Source: an uncultured cyanobacterium
GTDB lineage: Bacteria > Cyanobacteriota > Cyanobacteriia > Cyanobacteriales > Geitlerinemataceae
NCBI GenBank assembly: GCA_937899645.1
Contig: CALCCD010000109.1
Span: 1-64,000, forward strand
Length of the DNA stretch: 64,000 bases
Direction: 5' to 3'
Below are positions 27,057 through 36,011 of this stretch, piece by piece; positions within the stretch are counted from its first letter, which is position 1, and the number at the start of each line of letters is the position of its first letter. The translations under genes were made by a program, and so were the position numbers. The notes under the pieces were generated by a model that worked only from the letters and a program-made list of their open reading frames with translations, searched no databases and was not told the DNA's origin.

Positions 27057-27659
27057 TCAGTCGAGCCTCGCGCCGCTCAGCACGAACACCGGGTCGATCG
27101 CTGCCAGCGCCTGATTCGTGCCGCGCCGCTCGAGGCGATTGATCGATGCCTGCACGACCTCGATCTGGCGCACCTGTAGCCTCGCGAACCCTTCCGAGAC
27201 GGCGTAGAGCGCTTCGAGATTGTTCGCCGTCGCCACGATGCGGCCCCCGACGGCCAGGGCCCCCCAGGCGGTTTCGAGGATTTGGGCGATCGCGCGGCTG
27301 CTCTCGACGCAGATGCGCGTCGGGCGATCGGTGCGATCGTGCAAGCAGTCCGGCGCGTTGCCCTCCACGACCTCGACGTTGCCTGCTCCGAAGCGGGCGC
27401 AATTGGCCTCGATCAGCGCCACCACATCCGGGTCGCGCTCGAAGGCCACGACGCTGCCGCCCTCGCAAAGCAGCGCGCTCTCGACGGCGATCGTCCCCGT
27501 TCCCGCCCCGATATCCCAGAGCAGCGAGTCCGCCTCGAGCTGGAGCTGCGAGAGGATCGTCAGTCGGATTTCACGCTGCGTCATCGGAATTCCCGGCGAT
27601 CGCTCGAAGAGGTGGTCGGGAATTCCGGGAGTGACGTAGGGCCAGAGGGCGGAGGGCAT
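27057..27659 (-). CDS. cbiT: precorrin-6Y/8 methyltransferase CbiT (decarboxylating C15)
   Basis: The 200-residue product is a SAM-dependent methyltransferase of the corrin pathway. It starts MPSALWPYVTPGIPDHLFER, as cyanobacterial CbiT proteins do; an upstream in-frame start at 27704 adds an untypical leader. The SAM loop is LLWDIGAGTGTIAVE (about 45-60), followed by FERDPDVVALIEANCARFG, VEVVEGNAPDCL and GGRIVATANNLE. It methylates C15 and decarboxylates during cobalamin ring synthesis; in many bacteria it is fused to or adjacent to CbiE, which is not here. It is divergent from ychF, with about 175 bp between the starts. Confidence 0.88.
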   Translation of the reverse strand: MPSALWPYVTPGIPDHLFERSPGIPMTQREIRLTILSQLQLEADSLLWDIGAGTGTIAVESALLCEGGSVVAFERDPDVVALIEANCARFGAGNVEVVEGNAPDCLHDRTDRPTRICVESSRAIAQILETAWGALAVGGRIVATANNLEALYAVSEGFARLQVRQIEVVQASINRLERRGTNQALAAIDPVFVLSGARLD

Positions 27660-27833
27660 AGATTTCGTAAAGGCGGCAGGCGCGGCGCTCGGCCGTGAGG
27701 ACACTCAAATCAGGGTAGAGTATCTAGGGATTTTCCAGTCACCGACCGCACGAACGACCGCAGGCGCGGCGGCTGTATCCCCGATTAAAAGATCCTTTCG
27801 AGTCAACCGGGATCGACTCCCGCCACCACCACG

Positions 27834-28925
27834 ATGTTAAGAGCCGGAATCGTCGGACTGCCCAATGTCGGTAAGTCCACTCTCTTCAACGCCCTCGTTG
27901 CCAACACGGCGGCGCAGGCGGCGAACTTCCCGTTTTGTACGATCGAGCCCAACGTCGGCGTGGTGGCCGTGCCGGACGCGCGCCTCGCAGTACTGGCCGA
28001 GCTGTCGAAGTCCGCTAACGTCGTACCGACGCGCATGGAGTTTGTCGATATTGCCGGACTCGTTGCCGGGGCGAGCAAGGGCGAAGGATTGGGCAACCAG
28101 TTTCTGGCCAATATCCGCGAGGTAGACGCGATCGTCCACGTGGTGCGCTGCTTCGACAACGACGACATCATCCACGTCTCCGGCTCGGTCGATCCGATTC
28201 GCGATATCGAGGTCATCGACCTGGAGCTTGGCCTCTCCGACCTGGCGCAGGTGGAGCGCCGCATCGATCGCGTCCGTAAACAGGCGCGATCGAGCAAAGA
28301 AGCCCAGGTCGAGCTAGAAATCCTAGAGCGCATCGTCGCCGTCCTGAACGAAGGCCAACCGGCTCGGGCGATCGACCTGAACGAAGAAGAAGAGCTCCTC
28401 ATCAAAAATCTTGGGTTGCTAACGCGCAAGCCGATTATCTACGCCACCAACGTTTCGGAAGACGACCTGGCGGACGGCAACGACTGGGTCAAGCAGGTTC
28501 AAGAGCTGGCCGCCAGCCAAAACGCGCAGGTGGTGGTCGTCTCAGCCCAAGTCGAGGCCGAACTTGTCGAGCTGCCGGAGGGCGATCGCGCCGACTTCCT
28601 CGAAGCGCTCGGCGTCGAAGAGGGCGGCCTCAAGTCGCTGATTACCGCGACCTATACGCTGCTGGGACTGCGGACGTACCTGACCACCGGCGAACAAGAA
28701 ACCCGCGCCTGGACGATCCGCGCGGGCATGACGGCCCCCCAGGCCGCCGGAGTGATTCACTCAGACTTCGAGCGGGGCTTTATTCGCGCCGAGACCGTGG
28801 CTTACGACGCGCTGGTAGAAAACGGTTCGATGAATGCTGCTAAGGACAAGGGCTTAGTCCGCAGCGAGGGTAAGGAATACGTGGTACGAGAAGGCGACGT
28901 GCTGCTCTTCCGCTTTAACGTCTAG
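27834..28925 (+). CDS. ychF: ribosome-associated ATPase/GTPase YchF (Obg family)
   Basis: The 363-residue protein is a full-length YchF/OLA1. G1 GLPNVGKST (8-16), G3 VDIAGLVAGASKGEGLGNQF, the NxxE-type G4 typical of the family (YATNVSEDDLADG), a coiled coil in the middle, and a TGS domain with AWTIRAGMTAPQAAGVIHSD, then FERGFIRAETVAYDAL. YchF hydrolyses ATP rather than GTP and binds ribosomes, affecting stress responses. ATG at 27834 is immediately followed by the first beta strand. The gene stands alone. Confidence 0.97.
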   Translation: MLRAGIVGLPNVGKSTLFNALVANTAAQAANFPFCTIEPNVGVVAVPDARLAVLAELSKSANVVPTRMEFVDIAGLVAGASKGEGLGNQFLANIREVDAIVHVVRCFDNDDIIHVSGSVDPIRDIEVIDLELGLSDLAQVERRIDRVRKQARSSKEAQVELEILERIVAVLNEGQPARAIDLNEEEELLIKNLGLLTRKPIIYATNVSEDDLADGNDWVKQVQELAASQNAQVVVVSAQVEAELVELPEGDRADFLEALGVEEGGLKSLITATYTLLGLRTYLTTGEQETRAWTIRAGMTAPQAAGVIHSDFERGFIRAETVAYDALVENGSMNAAKDKGLVRSEGKEYVVREGDVLLFRFNV

Positions 28926-29013
28926 CCTTTACGTTTGACAGGGAAAATACATACAAAACTGGAAGCAGGCGTGGACGCTTGCGCCACGGTTACTTTTCCG
29001 TTTCTTCCGTCGC

Positions 29014-29030
29014 GCAGGCATCTTGCCTGC
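29014..29030. repeat. small palindrome GCAGGC-ATCTT-GCCTGC
   Basis: A 6-bp stem with a 5-nt loop about 90 bp downstream of ychF; no T run. Confidence 0.4.
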
Positions 29031-29117
29031 AATGGTATCCCGCTGGTTGGAGTACGTATGCGTTTGCGCTGTCGCGTTTGAGAGCTGGGTAAAGCCACCG
29101 TTCCCCGTCGTAACGCG

Positions 29118-29150
29118 AGAAGCCCGACTTTTTCACGGAGTCGGGCTTCT
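29118..29150. terminator. hairpin downstream of ychF
   Basis: AGAAGCCCGACT (29118-29129) pairs perfectly over 12 bp with AGTCGGGCTTCT (29139-29150). A T run lies in the loop, not after the stem, so it may be a repeat-type hairpin rather than a classic terminator. The remaining 28926-29633 spacer is filled by the two miniature elements. Confidence 0.5.
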
Positions 29151-29154
29151 GAAG

Positions 29155-29545
29155 TAGACCTCTTGCATGAATCGAAAAGGTCAGGTTTCGAGCACTGAGC
29201 GGAGTCGTTGGCGTAGCCTCTGCGAAGCAGATAGTGCGGCCACGTTTCGCGACAACACACAGGCTCCGACTCCGCTCAGCCTTCGAGATATTCCTCTTTA
29301 ACGTGAGTTCGGGATAAGAAAATCCGCTCAAATAACGGTATGCAGAGCATTCTGGTCGATGCAAAGCTCCTAGATTCTGGCTGATTGCCCGAATTTCGTG
29401 CAAATCGAGCCGATTGCTAGACCGACGGCACACCGTTGCTCTAGCCACTGCGCCAAAAACAACGGTTTTTCGAGACTTTCAGCCGATTCCTTATCCCGAA
29501 CTCACGTTCTTTAGCCTGTCCAAAAATCTTCGTGCAAGAGGTCTA
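29155..29545. mobile_element. miniature element copy A, interrupted by a second element
   Basis: Ends are TAGACCTCTTGCA and TGCAAGAGGTCTA. The outer parts (29155-29299 plus 29513-29545, 178 bp) align with the 177-bp copy at 41672-41848 in inverted orientation, including a long shared core (GAGCACTGAGCGGAGTCG and CTCTGCGAAGCAGATAGTGC). TA at both ends suggests TA target duplication. No coding capacity. Confidence 0.82.
29300..29508. mobile_element. 209-bp element inserted in miniature element copy A
   Basis: The termini AACGTGAGTTCGGGATAAG are perfect 19-bp inverted repeats, with further similarity inward. CTTT is found on both sides (29296-29299, 29509-29512), a 4-bp target duplication. No frame resembling a transposase is present. 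Confidence 0.82.
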
Positions 29546-29633
29546 GTGAATGGCTCTTGTTCGGGGAAGCTCTCGAAAGGCGCGCCACCTCCGAATAGAG
29601 TGCTGATACTTTTCGCTAGTCCGGTTACGGTTC

Positions 29634-30074
29634 TTACTCAAACTTCAGATCGAACGGCTGCGAGTCGCCCCAATCGCCGACCCACACCCGATAGTCGCCC
29701 GCAGGCCAGGGGCCGTCGTAGCTGGGCATCAGGCCGCCGCTGGTATCGTCAACGCAAGTGCGACCGTCTGGGCCTTGGATCGTCAGAGTCATATCCGCCG
29801 CTGCCGCGCTGGAGCTGACCGTCGCCGACAGGTTGCTCGTCGCCGCCGACAGGGTAAAGGCGTAGGTCTCGCCCGCGCTGGTGAAACCGCAGTCGTTGGT
29901 GTAGGCATCACCGCCCGATCGCCCCGAAACCGTCGTCGGCGGGTTGAGTTCCTCGGCTGCCAAACTCGGGGTGGGCAGGGCCAGCATCGCTCCGCAGAGC
30001 AGCGCGCTCGCGGTCAGAATCTGGGCGGTGGTGGAGCTGGTTTTGGATTTGGTGTTAGAACGGCGTTTTAACAT
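29634..30074 (-). CDS. secreted protein with PPC-like domain
   Basis: The product has 146 residues. A basic start (MLKRRSNTKSKT) and hydrophobic stretch (ILTASALLCGAMLALPTPSL) end at SLAA, a signal peptide. The mature part (GDAYTNDCGFTSAGETYAFT ... MTLTIQGPDGRTC ... WPAGDYRVWVGDWG) looks like a small beta-sandwich of the bacterial pre-peptidase C-terminal (PPC) kind. There is no protease domain, so it is a stand-alone module of unknown role outside the inner membrane; two Cys may pair. ATG 30074 was chosen at the signal peptide; the frame is open upstream. It is followed on the same strand side by the element-filled spacer. Confidence 0.72.
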   Translation of the reverse strand: MLKRRSNTKSKTSSTTAQILTASALLCGAMLALPTPSLAAEELNPPTTVSGRSGGDAYTNDCGFTSAGETYAFTLSAATSNLSATVSSSAAAADMTLTIQGPDGRTCVDDTSGGLMPSYDGPWPAGDYRVWVGDWGDSQPFDLKFE

Positions 30075-30250
30075 CGTGTTCGACCTCTCGTAGTTGCCTG
30101 GCCGGACTCGGCGATCGCATCGCGAAGTGGCTCCGTTCCGGCTTTCATCTTCACTGTAGGACGGGCCGGACGCGGGCTCGCGACTCAGCGTGACACCTGA
30201 TAAACCGTCCGCCGCGATCGCCCCGCCTTCGATGGCAATGGCGAGCGCAG

Positions 30251-31210
30251 CTACGCACCGACGATCGCCAGGGCCGTATCGATATTTTGCCGGACGGCAG
30301 CAGCGGCAGCATCGAGTGCCTTCCGCTCGCGATCGCTTAACGCGACTTCTCGAACCTGCATCACGCCCCCGCGACCCAACCGGCAAGGCGCACCGAGAAA
30401 CACGTCTTTAATGCCGTACTCGCCGTCGAGATAAGCCGCCGCCGTCACCAGTCGCGGCGCGTCCTGCAAGATCGCTGCCACCATTTTGTACACCGATGAA
30501 GCGGGCGCATAGAATGCGCTGCCGGTCTTCATCAGGTTTACCAGCTCCGCGCCGCCGTTGCGCGCCCGCTCGAATAGCGTCTCGATCGTCGCCTCGTCGA
30601 GCAGCTCCGGGAGCGGGATACCGCTGACCGTGCAGTAGCGGGCGATCGGGATCATCTGCTGGCCGTGGTTGCCCAAGATCGACGTCTGCACGTCGCGCAC
30701 GTCGGCCCCGAGCTTTTCGGCGATAAAGGTTTTCAGCCGCGCCGCATCGAGGACGCCCGCCATGCCCATCACGCGCGAACTCGGCAAGCCGGTGGCTTTC
30801 CAGGCCAGATAGGTCATCACGTCCAGCGGGTTGGTGACGACGATAACGATCGCGTCGGGCGACTGGGCGATCGCCGCCTTCGCCGCCCCCGTGACGATCG
30901 CGGCGTTGGTTTGAATCAGGTCGGCGCGATCCATCCCCGGCAGGCGCGGCTTCCCGGCGGTAATCACGACGATGTCCGAGCCCGCCGTGTCGGCATAGTC
31001 GTTCGTGCCGATCGCCGTGCGGCTGTGCCCTTCGAGCGCGCGGGCTTGATTCAAGTCGAGCGCGACACCCTGGGGCCAGCCGTCGAGCGTATCGAGCAGC
31101 ACCACGTCGGCCAAGTCGCGCTCGAGTACCCGTTGGGCTAGGGTACTACCGACGCGACCGGCTCCGATAACGGATACGCGCGGCTGACGGTTGGGGGTCA
31201 CGATCGTCAT
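30251..31210 (-). CDS. mdh: malate dehydrogenase, LDH-like NAD-dependent type
   Basis: The 319-residue product belongs to the LDH/MDH superfamily and should reversibly oxidise malate to oxaloacetate with NAD. The dinucleotide motif is VIGAGRVGSTLAQ (about 13-25). The substrate loop PRLPGMDRADL has the Arg that favours malate over pyruvate. VVTNPLDVMTYLAWK and the catalytic His in SILGNHGQQM follow; the usual Asp or Glu after HG is Gln here. The C-terminal half has KTGSAFYAPASS and a late active-site region DVFLGAPCRLGRGGV. ATG 31210 is the start; extension to 31402 lacks protein character. Confidence 0.92.
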   Translation of the reverse strand: MTIVTPNRQPRVSVIGAGRVGSTLAQRVLERDLADVVLLDTLDGWPQGVALDLNQARALEGHSRTAIGTNDYADTAGSDIVVITAGKPRLPGMDRADLIQTNAAIVTGAAKAAIAQSPDAIVIVVTNPLDVMTYLAWKATGLPSSRVMGMAGVLDAARLKTFIAEKLGADVRDVQTSILGNHGQQMIPIARYCTVSGIPLPELLDEATIETLFERARNGGAELVNLMKTGSAFYAPASSVYKMVAAILQDAPRLVTAAAYLDGEYGIKDVFLGAPCRLGRGGVMQVREVALSDRERKALDAAAAAVRQNIDTALAIVGA

Positions 31211-31313
31211 GGACTCTCCGGAGTAAAAAAGCAGCGCGTCGCGCGAGACTTCTCCCCGTGGGAAAGCGCGATCGCCATCCCTCAATGTTAAAACTCGCCC
31301 GAGCGCTACAGCC

Positions 31314-31856
31314 CTACTCCGCCACGATCGAAATCGTGATGTCCGGCTCGGGTACGACACCACCGCGCGACTCGAACTGCCCCACCGACATAATCTCCGC
31401 AACGCCCACCGTCTCTACCGTCAGCGCGTCGTAGAACGTGATGTCTTCACAGCGCCACTGCCGCCCGCCATCGCTGCGCGCCTCGATCTCGCAGTTGCGC
31501 CCGATCCGAACGTCCGACAGGCTGCGCGTATAAATGCCCGAGTCGAACTCCGGCGACAGGTAGTCCATTAGATTGGCCGGACATTCTTCGCCCTCCTGGC
31601 AGCCCGACCCCGACTGCAAAATCCACCGCGCCGTCCCATCCGAGTTCAAGCAGCCCATCGCAAACGTCGCAAACGTCGAGAAGACATTGCTCGCGCCCAC
31701 CTCGCGCTCCCAGGCCAGCCCGGTGTTGCACTGGTAGATATTGTTGGTGCTGATGCGGCGCACGGTCGAAAAGCTGCCCGCGATCGCGCTAGGTGCGGCG
31801 ATCGCGCCCAAAACAGCAGCCAACAGCGAAGCGCGAACGAAAGATTTCAGGTTCAT
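31314..31856 (-). CDS. secreted cysteine-containing hypothetical protein
   Basis: The product has 180 residues with a clear signal peptide: MNLKSFVRASLLAAVLGAIA ending APSAIAG. The mature part has six Cys (YQCNTGL, MGCLNSDG, SGCQEGEECPAN, RNCEIEA, WRCED), probably in disulfides, and no membrane segment. I recognise no family. An in-frame ATG at 31892 gives a longer leader but hides the signal peptide, so 31856 was chosen. It precedes mdh on the same strand with 103 nt between the genes. Confidence 0.72.
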   Translation of the reverse strand: MNLKSFVRASLLAAVLGAIAAPSAIAGSFSTVRRISTNNIYQCNTGLAWEREVGASNVFSTFATFAMGCLNSDGTARWILQSGSGCQEGEECPANLMDYLSPEFDSGIYTRSLSDVRIGRNCEIEARSDGGRQWRCEDITFYDALTVETVGVAEIMSVGQFESRGGVVPEPDITISIVAE

Positions 31857-32041
31857 CTCAATTCGTTTTATTGGTTTTATCTCAAGAGGCATCGAATTTT
31901 TTCGCACTATTCCAGTTAGCACTATTCCAGAGCATCTACAGGAGCATCCCCCGTCATTCCCATACAGACCCACCCATACAGACCGAACCTGCGGCAAACA
32001 GGTTGCGCGATCGCCCGCAGCGCCTGCTCGACACAAAGGCG

Positions 32042-32959
32042 CTATAGCCGGAACTGGCGGTACAGCTCGCTGCCCGCCCGATGAAGCAGGCTGTGGCGTG
32101 CCACCAATTCGTCGATATTTTTGCAGTAGCCGCCGCCAATGACGCAGGCCACGGGAATCCGCGCCGCCAGACAGGTGCTCAGTACCTGCATTTCGCGGCG
32201 ATAGAGCCCGCCATCGCTCAGCGCTAGCTTCCCGAGCCGATCGCCCACGTGGGGATCGACGCCCGCATCGAAAATCACCAAGTCGGGTTTCGCCGCCGCC
32301 AGCACGTCCGGCAGCCGCAGTCCCAGCTCGCGTAGATAGTCGTCGTCTTCCATGCCGACCGGCAGCGATACATCTAAATCGCTCGCCTGCTTTTGACTGG
32401 GGAAATTTGCACCGCAGTGCATCGAGAAAGTGTAAACCTCCGGCTCGTTCTGGAAAATAAACGCGGTGGCGTCGCCCTGATGGACGTCGAGATCGACGAT
32501 GAGGATGCGATCGGCAAGGCCGTGTTTGCGTAGATATCGCGCCGTCACGGCGATGTCATTAAAGATGCAAAAGCCCGAGCCGTAGCCGGGGTAAGCATGG
32601 TGCGTGCCGCCCGCCGTGTTGCACGCGAGTCCGTGCTCGAGGGCGAGCTTGGCTGTCTCGATCGCGCCGCCTACCGCCATTCGCGTCCGGATCGTCACCT
32701 CAGGCGACCAGGGCAGGCCGATACGCCGCTTCGCCTTCGCGTCCAGCGTACCCTCGCAGTAGTCGCGGATGTACTCCGAATTGTGGACGAGTTCGAGGGT
32801 TTCGTAAGGGGCGATCTGCGGCTCGAAGACGCGATCGGGCCGGACGATTCCTTCACCGAGCAGCTTGTCGTAGAGCAGCTTGAACTTCGGCATCGGGAAG
32901 CGGTGGTCGTCGGGAATCGCCGCGACGTACTGCGGGTGGTAGACGATCGGCAAACCCAT
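32042..32959 (-). CDS. histone-deacetylase-fold protein (AcuC/HDAC11-like)
   Basis: The 305-residue product is a zinc hydrolase of the arginase/deacetylase fold. GGTHHAYPGYGSGFCIFND holds the two active-site His residues, VDLDVHQGDA two zinc ligands, FDAGVDPHVGDRLG the second Asp ligand, and VIGGGYCKNIDELV the Gly-rich loop. Bacterial members remove acetyl groups from small amides, polyamines or proteins such as acetyl-CoA synthetase; the real substrate is not known. Length matches class IV-like bacterial members. It is divergent from the gene at 33049, the starts about 90 nt apart. Confidence 0.93.
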   Translation of the reverse strand: MGLPIVYHPQYVAAIPDDHRFPMPKFKLLYDKLLGEGIVRPDRVFEPQIAPYETLELVHNSEYIRDYCEGTLDAKAKRRIGLPWSPEVTIRTRMAVGGAIETAKLALEHGLACNTAGGTHHAYPGYGSGFCIFNDIAVTARYLRKHGLADRILIVDLDVHQGDATAFIFQNEPEVYTFSMHCGANFPSQKQASDLDVSLPVGMEDDDYLRELGLRLPDVLAAAKPDLVIFDAGVDPHVGDRLGKLALSDGGLYRREMQVLSTCLAARIPVACVIGGGYCKNIDELVARHSLLHRAGSELYRQFRL

Positions 32960-33048
32960 ACGGCGTGCTGCGGAGTATTGCGAGGACGGGATGTAGCATA
33001 CGGATAGATACCGTAACCCACTTTTCGCAGCTTTATTGGGGGCGAATT

Positions 33049-33552
33049 ATGTCCGCGACCGTTTGGCAGTTTGGCAGCAACGATCCGAGCAACGTCGAGG
33101 CGCTGGAAACCATTCAGCAATGGTGGGCGAGGCTGAGCGGCAAGTCCGTCACCTGGCAGCAGCGGGTAGGCAACGGCGGCGCGCCTGCCGAGCTGGACTG
33201 GGAGACACAGGGCTTTGACGAACAGTTCGCGCTGGTTGCGCCGGAACTGAAAGGCATCACGGTATTTTGGTCGAAAGCAGGCGACGACGCGCGGCGCGAC
33301 TTGACCGCCAGCCGCTTCGAGCTCGATCGCACTCAGCAGGCGCTGTTTATCACCCTGAAGTCGAAGCCGGACACGATCGTGCGGGTCGGCGTGCCGCAGC
33401 CAAAATACGAAAAGCTAACGCTCGATCCGTCGGTGGTGACGGTCGTGGATGGAACGCTAGTGCTGCGCGATCGCGGGCAAATGCTCGAAATACGCGCGAA
33501 ACTCGCGCCAGAACAGCTCGCCCAACTGCAAAGCGACTTGGAACGCGCTTAA
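33049..33552 (+). CDS. conserved hypothetical protein
   Basis: The 167-residue product (MSATVWQFGSNDPSNVEALE...) starts at ATG 33049, behind a GGGGG stretch. It appears to be one globular, acidic, soluble domain rich in beta strands with a Trp-rich region (IQQWWARLSGKSVTWQQ) and a C-terminal helix (LAPEQLAQLQSDLERA). There is no signal, membrane segment or catalytic motif that I recognise. An upstream extension to 32965 runs into the divergent promoter region. Confidence 0.7.
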   Translation: MSATVWQFGSNDPSNVEALETIQQWWARLSGKSVTWQQRVGNGGAPAELDWETQGFDEQFALVAPELKGITVFWSKAGDDARRDLTASRFELDRTQQALFITLKSKPDTIVRVGVPQPKYEKLTLDPSVVTVVDGTLVLRDRGQMLEIRAKLAPEQLAQLQSDLERA

Positions 33553-33739
33553 CGCGCGCTTTGCGGATAGAAACTCGGATCGAGCGAAGCCTTCAGCGCA
33601 AAACAGGCGCACCTAATATACAAATGCGAACCAGTTGCAATTGTTAACAGGCGGTGCTTCAATTGCTACACGACTGTTGCATTCATATCGCAATAGGTAT
33701 AAGGCAATAAACTGGCTAAGGCTACCCTACTGCAAGCGT

Positions 33740-33778
33740 GGAACAAGAAACTCCGTGGAGTTTTTTGACTCGCGTTCC
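33740..33778 (+). terminator. hairpin with T run before the iron-binding protein gene
   Basis: AAACTCC (33748-33754) pairs with GGAGTTT (33757-33763), followed by TTT. GGAAC and GTTCC could close an outer stem. It lies about 190 nt after the gene at 33049 and 50 nt before the futA start, so it is a terminator or a leader attenuator. Confidence 0.5.
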
Positions 33779-33829
33779 AGCAGCCAGCCCGTTTACACAA
33801 CGAAGCTCTTTCGCTAGCGTGCTATCGCA

Positions 33830-34876
33830 ATGAACGTAAAACTAACCCGACGTACTTTCCTGGCAGGCGGAACCGCCCTCACGGCGCTCGTGATGAGTGG
33901 ACTGCCGCGCCGTGCCGATGCTCAATCCGGCACGGTTAACCTCTACACCTCGCGCCACTACAACACCGACGAGGCGTTGTACGACTCGTTTATGAATGGC
34001 GAGATCAACATGATCGAAGCCAAGGCTGGCGAGTTGATCGAGCGCATCAAGAGCGAAGGAGTCAACAGCCCGGCAGACGTCTTTATGACAGTAGATGCCG
34101 GTAACCTCTGGCGCGCCGATCGCGACGGCCTGTTCTTGCCCGTCAACTCGTCGATGCTCGAAAGCAAAATCCCTGAAAACCTGCGCCACCCCAACGGCCA
34201 CTGGTTTGGCTTCTCGAAGCGCGCTCGCGTCATCTACTATAACAAAGATCGCGTCAGCCCCTCCGACCTGTCCACCTACGAAGATCTCGCCGATTCCAAA
34301 TGGCGCGGCAAGATTCTGATTCGTTCCTCGGGCAACATCTACAACCAGTCGCTAATTTCATCGCTGATCGCGGCGCACGGTGACGCAGCGATCGAAGAGT
34401 GGCTCGAAGGCTTCACCGCGAACTTCGCGCGCGAGCCGGAAGCAAACGACACCGCCCAAATTCGCGCTTGCGCGGATGGCGTTGGCGACATCGCGATCGC
34501 CAACAGCTACTACTTCGCACGCCTTGTGAAATCGACCGACCCCGCAGACCAAGAAGTCGTGCGTAAGGTCGGTATCTTCTTCCCGAACCAAGGTCGCGGC
34601 GAGCGCGGAGCCCACGTCAACATCAGCGGCGGCGGCGTTCTGGCGAACTCCCCGAACAAAAACGCTGCGGTGGCATTCCTGGAGCACCTGGCATCCGACC
34701 AGTCCCAGCAGTACTTCGCAGAAGGCAACAACGAGTACCCGGTCGTCGAAGGCGTCAGTCTCGATCCCGTGCTCGCAGGCTTCGGCTCCTTCAACGCTGA
34801 CCCGGTCAACGTCGCGCGCCTGGGTGAAAACCAACAGGCTGCAGTTCGCATGATGGATCGCGCTGGCTGGCGCTAG
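33830..34876 (+). CDS. futA: Fe(III) ABC transporter substrate-binding protein, FutA/IdiA type
   Basis: The 348-residue product is the periplasmic iron-binding part of a Fut/Idi ferric iron transporter. It has a twin-arginine signal: RRTFLAGGTALTALVMSGLP with cleavage near ADA. Mature segments include VNLYTSRHYNTDEALYDSF, FSKRARVIYYNKDRV, and IANSYYFARL, with the His/Tyr residues that bind Fe(III) in FutA proteins. Tat export is known for FutA2-like proteins. No permease or ATPase gene is adjacent, which is common. The cyanobacterial IdiA/FutA1 group is also linked to photosystem II protection, so gene symbol is by family. A strong terminator follows. Confidence 0.9.
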   Translation: MNVKLTRRTFLAGGTALTALVMSGLPRRADAQSGTVNLYTSRHYNTDEALYDSFMNGEINMIEAKAGELIERIKSEGVNSPADVFMTVDAGNLWRADRDGLFLPVNSSMLESKIPENLRHPNGHWFGFSKRARVIYYNKDRVSPSDLSTYEDLADSKWRGKILIRSSGNIYNQSLISSLIAAHGDAAIEEWLEGFTANFAREPEANDTAQIRACADGVGDIAIANSYYFARLVKSTDPADQEVVRKVGIFFPNQGRGERGAHVNISGGGVLANSPNKNAAVAFLEHLASDQSQQYFAEGNNEYPVVEGVSLDPVLAGFGSFNADPVNVARLGENQQAAVRMMDRAGWR

Positions 34877-34937
34877 ACGCCTCGGCCACTCGGGCGCTTC
34901 GGCGCTCGGTTTATCCATCAGTTTCTCCGCTTACGGC

Positions 34938-34976
34938 AGCGCTGGACGCACGCGATGCGTTCGGCGCTGTTCTTTT
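34938..34976 (+). terminator. intrinsic terminator of futA
   Basis: A 13-bp stem (AGCGCTGGACGCA 34938-34950 with TGCGTTCGGCGCT 34956-34968, three wobble pairs), 5-nt loop, followed by GTTCTTTTTT. Confidence 0.85.
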
Positions 34977-35063
34977 TTGCTTGATGCAGCTAGGATTCTC
35001 CCTCTCCGTCGTGGAGGAATTAGACCTGTTAGGATGCCGGAATTCTAAATCGCACGGATTTTT

Positions 35064-35081
35064 TTGATAATTCTCAATAAC
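35064..35081. promoter_or_regulatory. possible Fur-like site upstream of the TonB-like gene
   Basis: TTGATAATTCTCAATAAC resembles Fur half-sites (GATAAT with inverted TATTGAGAAT). It lies 170 bp before the TonB-like gene and after futA. No other feature is seen in 34977-35249. Confidence 0.3.
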
Positions 35082-35249
35082 GCACGCGATATTCTCGCGG
35101 TGGCAAGAAGAATTTGAATATTGTGTACTGCTCTCCGTGCGGGCGTTGCGTCGGCTTTGAGCGTACGGACCTTGTAGGAGGTTTGTCTTGTTCGAGAGAG
35201 CGGCGATCGCGGCTGTATGGAAAATTGGTTTTGAGTCCGAGTCTAGAAA

Positions 35250-36011
35250 ATGAGGCCCAAGCGCACTATCGATCGCCTGAAGTTTGCGATATTTCTCGTC
35301 TTGTCGGGTGCTGCTCACATTGCCTTGCTGCGGCGACCGCTCCCGCCCGAACTGGATGTCGAGTCGGGCTTAGAAGACACGAGCGTCGGTCAGGAGATCC
35401 CGATCGACGCGCTTGTCGATGTGCCGCCGCCGCTCGGAGTGCCGATTCCCGAGCCGACGCCGGAAGCGATCCCCGAGCCGATTCCGACGCCGTCGCCTTC
35501 GCCAACGCCCTCACCAACGCCGAGCCCGTCTCCCAAACCGGCTTCGACGCCGAGATCTTCCCCAAAGGCAAGCCCAACGCCCGCGCCGAGCCCCAGTCCT
35601 GGCGCAACGCCGACCCCAACTCCGTCGCCGTCGCCAACGCCCTCACCAACGCCAACGCCAACCCCGACTCCGACTCCGACGCCAACCCCGACGCCAAGTT
35701 TTCCCCACTTCGAGGGCGCGCAGAGTGGCTGCTACGGCTCAGAGGCGTGCTACGAGGTTGCGGGCGCGACGCGGCAAACGGTGATGGACGACCTGGAACC
35801 CCGCCTTAGAGGCGAAGGCTACACTGTCGTACCCTATGACGAACTTGGAGACGAGGCGAACTACCGAATTTTCGAGCTGACCAAAGACGACGGCACGGTG
35901 CAGTTCTTACACGTTTTGACCGAGTGGTCGCCAGAGACTCAAGACGTGACGTCTTATGAATTTAGCGATCGCCCGCTGAGCATCGATGAGCTGAAATCGG
36001 GGGATCGTTAG
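35250..36011 (+). CDS. TonB-like Pro-rich membrane-anchored protein
   Basis: The 253-residue product has the TonB layout: a short basic N-terminus, one hydrophobic segment ([16 protein letters not shown], with the His typical of TonB anchors), an acidic stretch, and a long Pro/Thr/Ser linker (about residues 60-150) ending in repeated PT dipeptides. The C-terminal domain (about 152-253; [20 protein letters not shown], then [16 protein letters not shown]) is not the canonical TonB_C fold motif. It may transmit energy or simply reach across the periplasm. Its place next to futA fits iron uptake, but this is inference. The PT array is an 18-36-bp-scale repeat in DNA and may vary in length. Confidence 0.65.
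   Translation: MRPKRTIDRLKFAIFLVLSGAAHIALLRRPLPPELDVESGLEDTSVGQEIPIDALVDVPPPLGVPIPEPTPEAIPEPIPTPSPSPTPSPTPSPSPKPASTPRSSPKASPTPAPSPSPGATPTPTPSPSPTPSPTPTPTPTPTPTPTPTPSFPHFEGAQSGCYGSEACYEVAGATRQTVMDDLEPRLRGEGYTVVPYDELGDEANYRIFELTKDDGTVQFLHVLTEWSPETQDVTSYEFSDRPLSIDELKSGDR

Noticed and set aside
34911-35318. Minus-strand 135-codon frame after futA
   Set aside because: Overlaps the futA terminator and the TonB-like gene start, and the composition is not protein-like.
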